DNA from: Lomentospora prolificans
Lineage: Eukaryota; Ascomycota; Sordariomycetes; Microascales; Microascaceae
Direction of reading: 5' to 3'
Assembly: GCA_029532625.1 (NCBI GenBank)
Contig: JARFXM010000009.1
Span: 4,774,001-4,838,000 of the forward strand
Length of the DNA: 64,000 bases
Below the pieces are notes generated by a model that saw nothing but the letters and a program-made list of their open reading frames with translations, made no database searches and was not told the origin of the DNA. Position 1 is the stretch's first letter; each line of letters starts with the position of its first letter. The position numbers and the translations under genes are program-made. Shown here piece after piece: positions 48,440 through 60,453 of the stretch.

Positions 48440-50768
48440 CTACGACTCATCTTCGGTGTCGGTATTCGTGTCACTTGTGTCGTCCTCCTCCTCGTCATCC
48501 GTCCCGCTCTCATCATCAGAGTCAGAGTCGGCCTTCTTCTTGCCGCTCGATACGGGGCCGCCTCTCAGCGCGCTCATCTGACCGGCAAGGGAATCTTGAA
48601 CAGCATGTTAGTTCATCATTGTACAACTTATGTAGTTCGAGTTTCATGTCAACGTACCTTCTTCCGGCTCGCTAATCTCATCCTCTGCTACCATATCGAC
48701 AGCCTTGCTCGCATCCTCAACGACAAGCGTCACTTCCATCTTGGTGTCCAGGCCAACGTAGCTATCACAGATAAGATGCATAGCGAAGGTATAGTGGCCA
48801 GGCTGGGGAGGAGCCGCGAACTGCGCCTTGAAGGTCTGCATGTTGAACGTTGGCTTGCCCTCCTCATTGAAAATGGGCTCGTCGAATTGAGAGAACGGGA
48901 ACGGGGGGACAGCAATCTTTCCAGACTTGGCATCCGTCAAGAAAACATACCACTTGGGAGTATGGTCGCGTGCGAAGTAGGGAGCTGTTGCAAGATTGGG
49001 GTTGACCTTCCTGTCCTCGACCACCGACCATTTGCCGTCGGCTCCCTTAACCTTCTTCTTGCGACCGGTGATGGCTTCTAAGTCATCTTCAGCCGGGTCG
49101 ATGTCCTCCAGATCAAGAGAATTGATCTCAGGAATTTTCTCACTCCCAGGGGGGATAATACGGCCCTTAACAACGAAACTGACCAGGGAAGACGGCGTGA
49201 TGAAGCGTTCTCCGGGCACTTTGAAAAAGGCCTTTGCAACACGTAGGTAAGGCATCTCTCGCGCTACCGCCATGGCGGTAGCATACTGCTCTTCTGTGAG
49301 AAGGCCCTTTCCGACGACGAGATGGCGGCGCTGACTATCGGGCAGCTCCATGAATTGCTGGACTGTTGCATGCACCTTGCTATCACCATCGACCGCCTTG
49401 ATGATTTCAGGGGTAAAGAAGGGGAGCTGGAGCAGAGGAGAGGATTTGGGAATGATGGCCTGAATGATGTGTTGATTGGCAAGGAACGATCCCACAATCG
49501 GGGCGGTGTTGCCGTAAGCGAGAGAGATGGCGGTAAAGGATTTTATAAGGCTTTGGGCAATGGGGCCAACCTGGATTTTGGTGCGGTTGAGTGCGCTGCT
49601 GCCAAGGTCAACGCGTCCCAGATAAGCCCAAAGAAGAGAAAGCGCCTTCCTTCTAACCGAGTCGTCAAGTTCTTCCAGCTTCGCCTTCTCCTTGGCCGGG
49701 ATCAGACCAACGATCTTGGATTCGATGGAAGCAAGGTCCTTATCAGTCTTATCCGCACCCAGAAGATTCCTGTATTCTTTCGCCGTGCTCAACGCAGTAA
49801 TAGTACCACTCTCGTCCAGGTCTTCCTTATATTCCCTGAAGAGGTTGTTGGCGCTCTCCATGAGAACACCCTCCTTGGATACCCTTTGAGACCCGTACCA
49901 CCAGCTACCAACGAGGTAGGGTAGGAGAACACCGAGAAGCAGGGCATAGAGCAGAACGACATATTTGCCATTGCCATCTGTGACGATGAACTTAGGAAGG
50001 GCGATGCCGATGCTGAAACTCTGCTTGCCATCTGGGTGACCGTACTGAATATAGTTGTTGCGAATCTCCTCATCAGTAAGAGCCTGGTAGGCTTTAGTAA
50101 TTTCAACATATCTCGCGTTTAGGCTCTCGATCGTCTCGTTCTTCGAAGCATCGGGCTTAAGCTTGTCGGGGTGAAACTTGAGGGAAAGCTTTCGGTATTT
50201 AGACTTAATTTCCTTCTCATTGGAAGACTATTGCGGGTGTTAGCATTGCTCCTGTTCAAGATGTGGACAGCAGCGCAGGGCATGAGGGCATTGGTGGATG
50301 ACGGGGACACCATACATCTGAAATACCAAGGATATCATAAGGGTTCCAAATCTTCGGCGACACCCTCTTTGTTACCATGATCAGATAAACCATTAGGCCC
50401 ATTACTGCCCATCCGGCTATAACAAAGATAGCTCGTTTGACTTTGCGCAGCTTGCGCCTTTGCGCAGTGCGCTGACTCTGGACGTCGGCGTCGCCATGCT
50501 TAGTTTCATAGGCACTAGCAGCCTTTCCTCTATGAGAGGCAGCACCAGCATCTTTTGATGGAGTGAGGAGACTCCATGTTAGGGGTAGGGTGACGAGCGA
50601 TGTTAAGGTGAGGATGAAGAAGGGGAAGAATTGCCCCTAGACAAGGAAATGTTAGCACACGATCAGGGAGCATCTCGAGAGGTGGGAACGGCTGGAAGTA
50701 AAGGCACGCATCAGCGAACGTAAGGGATTGGTTCGTACCTCTTCGTCGTAGGAGTAGTCTGAGCTCAT
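48440..50768 (-). CDS. SEC63: Sec63, J-domain subunit of the ER translocon
   Basis: Four exons: 50768-50739, 50636-50316, 50227-48658 and 48594-48440, giving 691 aa, normal for Sec63. It recruits and activates the lumenal Hsp70 (Kar2/BiP) at the Sec61 channel for post-translational import into the ER. Seen: N-terminal membrane segments (FFPFFILTLTSLVTLPLTWSL and IFVIAGWAVMGLMVYLIM), a lumenal J domain beginning NPYDILGIS with HPD at 136-138 (intron 2 falls inside this domain), a third membrane segment (YVVLLYALLLGVLLPYLVG), the cytosolic Sec63/Brl region (PYLRVAKAFFKVPG, KWYVFLTDAKSGKI), and a very acidic tail (DDEEED-like) after SLAGQMSALRGGPV. The tail fits the Sec62-binding acidic end of yeast Sec63. 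Divergent from the DUF4484 gene. Confidence 0.96.
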
Positions 50769-51363
50769 TCTGCAAACTCAGAAAAGCCCCAGGGACGGAT
50801 TAGAGGCTGTTGGGAGAAAATGCAGAGTGTAGATGAAGTGGCATAAATACCAGTGTGTATTATCACTGGTTCCTTGAATTTAAGGTGGACTGGTTGTAGT
50901 AGCCACGCAGCACTTTCAAACTAACTTCCTTAGTGGTAATCTGTCATCAGTTTATCTCTGCCTGGTATATTAGGCGTGAAACGTGGAGTTTTTCCAGCGC
51001 TATTTATGTTCTTTGGGTGAGAATTGGAGTGAGCGGGTCTGAAACAAGGTTTTGTGGATGGACAGAAGCTCGGCCAAGACTCCGCGCCGCATGCATAGGA
51101 CTTGTTAGTCAGCCCTCCGCAACACATTGAACGGCCCTTGAAGTCAGTTGATAGCCGACCTTGGGAGATTTTGCGCAACACTAGGGGTGCGTGAAGCTAT
51201 CCCCACACTACACGATCTCGAGATCAATTAATCGCTTTCTTTCTTTGTTTTCTATTAACGCTTGCTGGCCCATGCCAGTCAATTGTGTTGGGCGCATTAC
51301 CTGTTGTCTCCACTAATTACCGGAGCACCTCACTTGTGAGCCATCTACGCAAGCTCCGACAAT
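50769..51363. promoter_or_regulatory. Divergent promoter region of SEC63 and the LCHN/DUF4484 gene
   Basis: A 595-bp spacer between two outward-facing start codons, so both promoters lie here. A CAG just before the SEC63 ATG hints at a 5' UTR intron, but I cannot fix its donor. Confidence 0.55.
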
Positions 51364-53345
51364 ATGGCACCCACTGCAACAGCCGCCTCGACGCATCATA
51401 CAGTTCCCGATTCCGACTCGTCGCTTGATTTGCCGCCTATCTCGGCTTTATTCTTGATTGACTTCGATGTGAAGGCCGGCTATACAATTGTGTGGAAGAA
51501 GGCCGTTCAAGGGCTAGAGCTCGAAGGAGTTGTGGAATACAAGAGCTTGCCCTCAGGCCTCCACGGCGTCAAGGATGATTTAATATACTTCATCCATGAG
51601 GCCGGACATGCTGGGGTTAGCGCATTTATCAATATGCCTTGTGAAGAAGAGGAAGCTCGTCATGCTCGCATGATTGCAGTCGGTATCCTCGTTCCCTTGA
51701 GCTTCGGTCGGCTTGGAAGGGCGTGGAGACATGCTGAAATGCTGAAGGATATGGCCGCGTAAGTCAGGCGCTGCTATTTTTTGGGTTTACAGAGCGTAAC
51801 TGTGATCCTAACGTGCTATTATTCTCTATAGGAAGCTTGCAGTTGACCGGAAACGAACAGCTATGCTTGAAGCTTATTGGGAGAGGTGCAAAGCCAGTAG
51901 TGATGGGAAAAGCCCCACGACCAGGCCAAACGAGACGCCAATAGCATCACCCACTATCGCTCTACAACAAACTCTCTCAAATCGTAGCAAAGGGCACTCT
52001 AGGAATCGATCAGCCTCCGATGGCGGCGCCATCTTTCATCCCGGCCATTCGTTGTCTAAGTACCATCCGGCCCGCAGCTTGAATGCAATGGTCGATGTCT
52101 TCGGTCCCCTCATCTTCCCGATCCACCGTGCTGCAATGCTTAGAAAACGAATCCTCATATCTTGCCAGGCCCCCGTTCACGAAATGTGCAATTTTGGTTC
52201 GTAAATCAAGCAGCTAGCTTCCTTACACCACGTGAAGTTACGCTAACCAACCTATGATAGTGTACGGTCTCTCCATCCTTTCAAACATACCTCAATCGGT
52301 TGCCGATTTCCTCCCACCGCAAGCACCGACGCACCGGCTACGCCCACTATTCACGATAGGAGTCCACGATATTCCCTCGCTCATGCAAATGTCAGCTTCG
52401 AATGCCCGGCGCCGACAGCAGTCAGGCGAAGGCGATGATGTATCCTCCGGATGGATAGCATGCACTACTGACAGCATCCTGGCGATGAAAGACACACTTT
52501 GGGATGTTTTGATTACGATGCCTCCTGCCTTCGCGACCAACGCCCAAACCAAGGTCTGGCCCACCGTGGAATTCCCTGGTCGAAAGCCGATCAGGGCGAC
52601 GCAGCGCGACTTGAGGCGTTTCCGGGCGCTCAAGGGTGGGCTCGCTCGTCTCGGAGCAGTCGCTACGAGGCCTTACCATTCTAGCGGCACGGCCCATTCT
52701 CAATCGTCGGCTGACGTTCGCCCGTCAACTAGCGACACTACTGTAGTTGATGATGAGTGTGATGAGTCTTTAGACAAGATTGTTCAGCCGCCAACTTGGG
52801 CCGAACTTGCCTATGGTGGTTTTATGTGGTGGGCTAGTGCAGGTGAACAACACCGGAGTTATGAGCATGACGAGGCAGTTCATGATGCCTCGCTCCTAGC
52901 AGACTGGGCCCCACCCCCCACAACGCCACCGGCAGCGAATGCAGCGTTACCCAACCCATCCCATGAACCAATGACTGCAACCATACCTTCCTTGAACGGA
53001 GACGACGGTAATGAAGCCCGTGTCGAACTGGCAATAATAGCTTTCTTTCACCGCCTGACGACAGATATATTGACTGTGATTGGGGACGCTACTGAAGCTG
53101 ACGATACCCCTTACGAGGATGACGATTCCGATAGTGGTGTCGGAGAAGCTCGTCTTTTGCCCGCAGATGAGGAGGATAGGAGCCGGCCAGCGAGGATCGA
53201 CAGTACCGCCTTCGAACTCATGGGTCTTGATGTGTGGAATCCATCAGACGCTGAGTTCGTTACAGAACTCGCTAACATCTACTTTGAACGATCTGTGCGT
53301 ATTGAAGGCAAGGGAATCGAAGTTTGCGGTCTGAGGGTATGTTAG
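51364..53345 (+). CDS. LCHN / DUF4484 (DENN-like) protein, Anr2-related
   Basis: Three exons: 51364-51758, 51832-52196 and 52261-53345, giving 614 aa. It belongs by character to the LCHN/Anr2 family, which has a divergent DENN fold; DENN proteins commonly act as Rab exchange factors, but the role here is unknown. Seen: N-terminal ISALFLIDFDVKAGYTIVWKK and EYKSLPSGLH, then GILVPLSFGRLGRAW, a disordered basic linker, PARSLNAMVDVFGPLIFPIHRAAML, YGLSILSNIPQSV, and a C-terminal domain with FTIGVHDIPSL, GWIACTTDSIL, PTWAELAYGGFMWWASAGE and ELMGLDVWNPSDAEFV. The second intron uses an uncommon GTTCGT donor, needed to keep the reading frame into VYGLSIL. Divergent from SEC63. Confidence 0.85.
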
Positions 53346-54648
53346 CTGGCTACCTCTTGGCGCATGGCGTTTGTCATTGATTTTACGAGGGAATGATTCT
53401 TTCTGGGGCCCTGTACACATATTGTTACACATGTATACATAACAGCGATTGCAAGTGTGTGGCACTTGCGCAGGCGCATGCAATCTCGTTTCGTCAGCAT
53501 AATGATAGAATCGACTATCTTCCGCCTGGACCAAGTATGCGTGTTATTTTTCATAATTCGGATCATACTAGACATCTTCCGTACCATGAGATTTTGTGCC
53601 GTAAATAACCCGTTGAGTGAACTTTCGTTCCTCTATGTTGGATCTGGATCATTGTCGGACACTCGGGTAACCTAAAGGTGGGGTTATTTTGATGGGACGC
53701 GTCTCCTCAACGCCAGCGTGTGCCGTCTGGAGAAAATTTGACCAACGGGTGACGACTTGAAATGCTCTGGCTACTCGCACAAAGGCGCATTCGCACGACT
53801 ACGATAAAAATGTGCTGAAGTCGTAGCGCACTACGAGGCTCTTTCTCTAATACGAACAGGCCCTTAGAGTTGATGGCGTGCAGAGGCCAAGGCAAGTAAG
53901 AATGTATCACTGGTGGCAAGACGCGTCTTGCCTGGCAGGATCAAATGTAGAAAAGTTTAGTGTGCAATTTGTACCCGCTCCATTTATTTCGTGACCAAGC
54001 TGGCCATGGTTGAACCGTGTGACCAAAGCAGGAACCATTAAAGCTTGAGGCCCCATTGGGCCCTGAAAGAGTAGCGAAATAGGGGGCCTTTGTCATCCGC
54101 CCAGGTACCCAGGAACTCGACCCCACTATAATACCCGCTCTAGGCTCAGCTCAGCTCCTCAGTGGACAGCGGGGGAAAGCTAGAGAATTCTCGGAATGGA
54201 CTTCAAGCAAGATGCAAGTGTGTTCACCCTGGAACTTAAGAGCAAGAATCCTCGTGTTTACTATATCCTGTAGATTGCTCCAGACTCATACCAGGAAACA
54301 GAGGAAAGTTGCGGTACCGTGTATCCAAATCGGGGTCTTACCACACCCACTCGACCCGCAATAACCCGTAACAAGGTCCACGCCTAACACAAGCAATAGT
54401 CGAAAACCAAGGCGCCAGGAGCTTTTTCAATCCGGTCATCCAGGACTTCCGCTCTTTCCATACTGGGAACTCTCACCGCGTCCGCGTCCACGCCAGCCAA
54501 CGCTCCCTCCGGTCTCTGAGATAGTATATGCTCTCCCAAGAAGAGGAAAGGGCCGCCGAGATAGATTCTTCTGCACCTCGAGTAATGTGCTCATAATTTA
54601 GCAGCCTTAAACCCCCACACGACTGCCTAGACAGCACCCAACGAAACA
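53346..54648. other. Intergenic, 1.3 kb, no gene recognised
   Basis: 3' flank of the DUF4484 gene and promoter of the large gelsolin-domain gene. No gene recognised on either strand. Confidence 0.55.
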
Positions 54649-57600
54649 ATGTCCGACGACGTCTCGCAATTTCTACAGCAGGTCCAGCAGCTTCAGGGCC
54701 GCCGGGCAGAAGAAGACGAGGCAAGGTCGAGAGAACTGGAGGAAAAGATACTCCAGGAGAAGAGCGACCGCGCTGCTCGACGAGCCGGTAAGTGTCAATG
54801 GAACATACATCCACCGTGCCCTGGACCGTTTATGGAGCCCTTGTGGCGATTGAGTCGCGTCAATGGTTGGGCTGTGCCACAGCAGGCTTCATTTCAACGC
54901 TTTGTTTTAAAAGCTAAAACAAAAATATTTTGGGCTCCCCTCATCATACTTGTCTCGCGGCGGCGTGGTACAATACCCGCCGCCATCATTGGATTGACGC
55001 TAAAAGGTTCATGCAGAGCGCGCCAGGTCCATCTCACCACAAAAATCGTCGCCAGCGAACACGCCTCCTCCTCCATCCCACAGAGGTTCTATTGTCTCTG
55101 ATGGCCTCAGTCTGACGTCTTCACCCGTTCTTGAATCCGCGATATCGCGCCGGAATGATACCTTCGATAATATGGAGAGCCCGATGACCAATTCTTCAGC
55201 CTCTCCTACCAGGGAGAACGAATCTTCCTTCGACGGCGGGTCGAAGCGGACAAGCGTCACGTCATCCACTACTGTGCCCTCCCCTGGCATAAGGTCTACT
55301 CCGCTATCATGGCAGCGACGGCCCAACTCGCAGTCTTTCGACAAGACAAAGTCTAGGCCTTTGTCTATGCTTGCGGCCGAAAATGCGGCCCGATCATCGA
55401 CCACTGCCTCGTCCGAGCTGTCATCGGCGACAGAGCAGAATTATACCAAAGACGAAATTGCGCAGGCCTTGTCGTCAAAGGACCCTACCTGGTTCCGACA
55501 AACTCCGGAGCGTGGCCTCAACTCGGCCGCCTTCCGGCGCAACCAAGTAGAAGACGAGGATCGCCTTGACATGTCGTCCATGCGATCGCAGCTTCCCGGC
55601 ATGACGCTGCCCGCCTCGCGAGAAAGCCCGATTTCCAATTCGCCGTCCTTGCAGCCTAGCAAATCAAACTCGCAGGTTGATTTAACGCCGACCCAGCGAT
55701 TTGAACCACCTCAGTCGTCTGTCGATGCCGAGATTCCTAGTCCTGAACGATCGCCGACTCGCGCCGAGGGCCGTCGGTCGCCCACACGACCACTTTCCCC
55801 AACGAAGGGAATGGGTGGGTTTGTCCAGAGCGCTATGATGAAGAGAACAGATAGTATAAAGAGATGGAGTGTCGCATCCCCCCCGGGCTTGGCGCGCGCG
55901 GACTCTGTGGCATCTAATCGAAATAGTGTCATAGATAGAGCAGGGGTAGGCTCTCAGCCTAATTCTCGTTCGCGCCCTACCAGCATGATCCGCGACGGAT
56001 CAGCAACTCCCACCCCCCACCCGACCAGCCGGCACGGCTCCGAAGAATTAGGAAATGAGCCGGCAAACACCGGCAGTCAAGGCGTCGCAGATCCAGCCCC
56101 TGACACAAAATCTAATCTCACTTTAACCACCACCCCGCTCGGTCAAGACGAGAAGACCACTCCTCCTAGTAGTCCCTCAAAAACCATGGACACGCGAAGA
56201 TGGAGCCCTACAAAATCAAGTTGGCTTGAGGCAGCTCTGAACAAGCCAGAAACGCCCAAACCAAAGCCTGCGGCGCCCGTCTCGAACCAGCCTGCCTGGA
56301 TGGTAGAGCTAAACAAGGCGAAGGCTCAGAAAGCGAACAACCCAGACGCCGCAATCAACAGGTTGAATTCGGCATCGCACAAGCACGAGGTGAAAATTGA
56401 TGGCCTTCTGCGGTCATCCCCCGCCACCACAGGCCCAAAGACAAACACTCCAGCGCTCGGCTCGCCGCTCTCTACCAATCTACGAAGCAGTGTCAGCACG
56501 CCCTCGGCTCTTGGGAAGCCCGCCACTGGGCCCGAAGCCCCTGCTAGCGACTCCGTAAGGCGAGGATCGGTTTTATCTGTCGAGGGCAGCGAGAAGCCGA
56601 GCACTCCTACGCCGGTCGACTTCCGCTCCCAGTTGAAGCCGCGACAGACTCCAGCAGCGGCTGTCGATTCGCCCAAAGGCGGCAATGTGAATGAGCTGAA
56701 AAACGTGTTTGGGAATCTGCGGAAGACTAAAACCCAAAATTACGTCGCACCCGACGAGTTGAAAGATAATATCCTTCGTGGCAAGGCCGGTCTTAACATA
56801 ACTGGCGGCCCGAAGAAGACGGAGCGCAAGGACGAGTTCAAGGAAGCCATTCTTAAGAAGAAGGAAGAATTTAAGAAGGCTCAGCTGGAAGGCACCGGTA
56901 TTGCCACACGTCCACCCGGCACATCTACCACCGAGCAACCGATCCCCGAAGGCCTCGTGAAGCGAAACCAATTAGCTAGGTCCTCTACTTTGTCTAATCG
57001 AGATTCGGTATCGTCGGACACCACGAAAGCTGCCTCATCTATACTATCTAATCGCAATTCTTTTGCTACAGATATAACGAGCGTCGAGGCACCAACTCCT
57101 TCACCACCCCTCAAGTCCAGCCAAACACCAGCCGAAGAAGCAGCGTTTGAAACAACAACACCCAAGGCCGAAACACTCCCGAAATCGCCGCCTTCCCAAC
57201 CAGCATCATCCCAAAAAGAATTTACAACACCGTCGCGCCTCTCCACTCGACCCGGTGGCAATTCCCTAGCAGACAGGTTTAATCCCGCCCTTGCTGGCAT
57301 TCTTGCGCGTGGACCACCTCCTGCAGTGCTTGGCAATAAGTCTTCAGATAACTCTAGCTCGGCGCAGAATTCGGGCACCGCTGGTAGTTCGTCTAGTTCT
57401 GCGGGTTCAGGACCGCAACTTACGCACATTACGAAGAACCGCGCTAGAGGTCCGCGACGTAAGGCACCAACCTCTGCTGCCCCATCTGCATCAGCTCCAG
57501 CGGCGAGGACGTCGAGCGACTCTACCGCTGCCGCTCCTGCGCCTTTATCTTCCCCTTCCTCTGAACCGACACCTTCAATTCCCGATCAAATGGAACTAGC

Positions 57601-59865
57601 CGACTCGTCAGCCATGGCCACTCCGATCGCGGAAATGGTGTCGCCGGCGCCGACAAGTCCTCCCGACCAAATCCAGCTAGTAGACTCATCCAGGTCTAAT
57701 TCAGTCGGCCAGATTCAACTAGTGGATTCCTCGGTCATGTCTCCAACCTACAGTCAGTCATATTCATCTTATAGCCGACGGAAGGAAAACGAGAGCGTCA
57801 GCTCTTCTTCTCCCGGCCAAATCAAACTTGTTGATTCTTCGGCAATGAGAGAAGCGTATGCCGCGGCAACGCCAACAAGGGAGAGGGGAGGCTCAGTGTC
57901 GGGCTTTTCCATTGGCAGTGCAACGCCGACGCGGGATAGCCGTGGCTCGTACTCGAGCTTTTCGTCGTTAAAGGGTGCCTTGGCTTCTCAAGTTGCCGCC
58001 AACGCGGTGCAGAGGAGTAGCCCCTTGACGACCAATGCAACCGTCATAGAAGCTAACGAGGGATCAAAGGCGGAACCCGAGGAGGAAGCCAAGCCGCCAC
58101 CTTCATCACCAAAGAAGCTCGACGTGAAAAGGATGTCAAGATTCCTCGATGAGGCCAACCAGTCGACTCCGAAGACAGCCAGTACTACGGATGAGAACCC
58201 ACAGAGGTCTCCGAGGAGGCTGTCGAGGCCACCTTCTCCCGTCAAACCGCCCGAGCAGCAGGCCCCCAACCAAAGCCCCTCTTCACCTACACGCGCGCCT
58301 CAGCCATCTCCCACAAGGCCGCTGCCCCAACCCCCTTCGCCCACAAAGGAGACTCCGACTCCGCTTCAAAGGGCACCTACTGGAGGACCTAGTAGGTTCG
58401 TCAAAGGTGTTGCCGCCATGTTCGGAGGAGGTGCCGCGTCCATTTTACCAGCTAAAGAACCGACCGTTGTTTCGGATGGGCAGGAGGCATCACCAGCGCC
58501 GCGATCCAGGTCTCGATCACCGACCAAACTTGGGAACCGCCCCACCCCCCTAAGCCCCGGGCCGGTGTCTCCAGGACCAGTAGCTTCGCCCATGCGTTCG
58601 CCTACGAAGCAGGCTATAGAAACGGCCGCGCTCCTCAGTGACTTTTTTGGACCGCAACGTCCAAAGAGGGAATATCGAGCTGATGCTGCGGAGATTTTAA
58701 TGCGACGGCCTCCAACTGGGCAAGGCATTACGACTTCGTCGGTGCAACGGTTACAGATCTTTGGTGATGGTAAGATGGTGCAGATCCCGGCACATAACCA
58801 ACGTGTTCTATTTGAGCGCGAGATGTACGTCTGTTCACATGTCTTCACCAATCCTGTGGGCAAGAAACAATGCGAAGTGTACTTCTGGGCTGGGGACGAG
58901 GTGCCTCCTTCCACCGCGAAGGTCGCAGAGGGTTTCGCCAGCAAAGAAGCAAAGTCCGTCGGTGGCAAGATGATTGTTCTCAAGCAAGGCAAGGAAACAC
59001 CCGAGTTCCTTCAGGCTATTGGTGGCGTTGTCATCACGCGGCGTGGCTCCAGCAATAAGTACGACTCCCTCGCGTCTAATATGCTTTGCGGCCGAAGGCA
59101 CTTTGGATTCGTCACTTTCGATGAGGTCGACTTCTCTCCTGTCAACCTTTGTTCAGGCTTCCCCTACCTCATCAACCAGCAAGGTCAATGCTTCCTCTGG
59201 AAGGGCAAGGGAAGCGACACGGAAGAACTAGAAAGTGCACGGCTGATCGGGATGGACTTGTCGCTCACGGGCCAGCTCGAGGAGATTGAGGACGGCAACG
59301 AGCCGGCTACGTTCTGGGACATTTTCGACGGAGGCTCGAAGCAGCTTTCGGCAGATCACTGGCGACTCAAGCCAAACTACTCGAAGTACTGCTGCCGATT
59401 ATTCTGCTCAGATTCATCCTCCAAACAGCAGGTAAGTTTTGTAAACCGGTATAAATGAATAACGAGCCGGTAACTAACACGGCGAAACAGATAATAGAAC
59501 TCAGCCCGTACAGCCAGGCAGATCTCAGTCCCAAGAGCATCTACGTGCTTGATGCTTTCTTCGAGATGTATATAATTGTTGGTGCCGAGGCCAAGACCCA
59601 GTATTCCTCGTTCCGAAATGCGCTTGATTTCGCGCAGGAGTATGCGATTCTCGCCAGCGGTATGGAAGATCGGCCATTCGTCCCTATCTCGACTGTCGTT
59701 CTCGAGGGGATTCCCCGCGATCTTAAGAGCGTGTTCAGAAAATGGCGGGACGCGGACAGTCCGACAATTACGCCGCCTCCCGCCACACCTGGTTCCGGCT
59801 TGAAGAGGGCTCGGAGCTTGCGCATCGTACCGCTTACCCAGGCATTGCAGGCGCTCGCCGAGTAG
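54649..59865 (+). CDS. Large DUF4045 protein with C-terminal gelsolin-like domains
   Basis: Three exons: 54649-54787, 55017-59431 and 59491-59865, giving 1642 aa. The N-terminus has a short charged coiled-coil-like helix (about 1-47, EDEARSRELEEKILQEKSDR). Residues about 48-1260 are Ser/Pro/Thr-rich and mostly disordered, with many SPTK/SPxR sites and a DUF4045-type core (SWLEAALNKPETP, KDEFKEAILKKKEEFKKAQ). The last about 370 residues resemble gelsolin repeats: LQIFGDGKMVQIP, EVYFWAGDEVPPS, GQCFLWKGKGSD, IYVLDAFFEMYIIVG. Such proteins probably bind actin or polarity factors; the actual role is not known to me. Four QIxLVDSS-type repeats occur at residues 903-988. The first intron is 229 nt and its CAG acceptor (55016) restores ERARSISPQKSS. 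Confidence 0.85.
57584..57844 (+). repeat. Four dispersed QIxLVDSS peptide repeats (coding)
   Basis: Inside the DUF4045/gelsolin gene, codons at 57584, 57665, 57707 and 57815 begin DQMELADSS, DQIQLVDSS, GQIQLVDSS and GQIKLVDSS. Spacing is 14-36 residues. Synonymous codons differ between copies, so the peptide rather than the DNA appears conserved. Confidence 0.8.
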
Positions 59866-60453
59866 GCAAAGAAGAGTGTTCAAGCATAGGAAGCAGCGGA
59901 CTTGCGCTATTTTCCCCTTTTTTTTTCCGTTTTCTTTGGGTTGCTATCATTCACTTGGTGCAGTGCTGTTGCCGTTATGCGCTTCGTTTTTGTCTCGTTT
60001 CGTTTCGTTCCGATTCTTTTCCGCGTTGTTTTGTTTGCTCGCTTGAGGAATGTGAGATTAGCCCATGGGGAAGAAGAGGGAAAAGGTTACGTCTTTCACG
60101 GCCTCTACGGTTGTCCGCATCGAAAAGGGGAGTTTGGAAGTATTATCTCGGGAACATTTTTATCACATTACCCCATTGTGCAGGGAGGAGGAGAAGGGTG
60201 TGGGAAAAGAGGGCAGGGAAGCTAATAAATAGCTCATTTTTTTCTTCTTCTTCTTGTTCTTCTTCTTCTTGATACCTCTCCTTATACCACGTTTAGCAAA
60301 CCTTGATCACTTCGTCGACGTAGGCACTTGCACCAGTGTGACAGACCATCATCAGAGCCAGCCAGGCATCGTGCCCCCTGGTTCTGTTCTAGTTCCATAA
60401 CGTCCGCTGTTACCAGGGTGTGTCTCTTATCCCAGGTCCTGCCACAAGCAGAG
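59866..60453. other. Convergent 3' spacer
   Basis: Between the stops of the gelsolin-domain gene (+) and the ARL2-like gene (-). T-rich, with a TTC/CTT triplet run at about 60240-60270. No gene recognised. Confidence 0.6.
60240..60270. repeat. (TTC)n microsatellite
   Basis: About nine TTC units with one G interruption. Confidence 0.8.

Noticed and set aside
58366..58992. 208-aa frame antisense to the gelsolin-domain gene
   Set aside because: A shadow frame over conserved gelsolin-like coding sequence.
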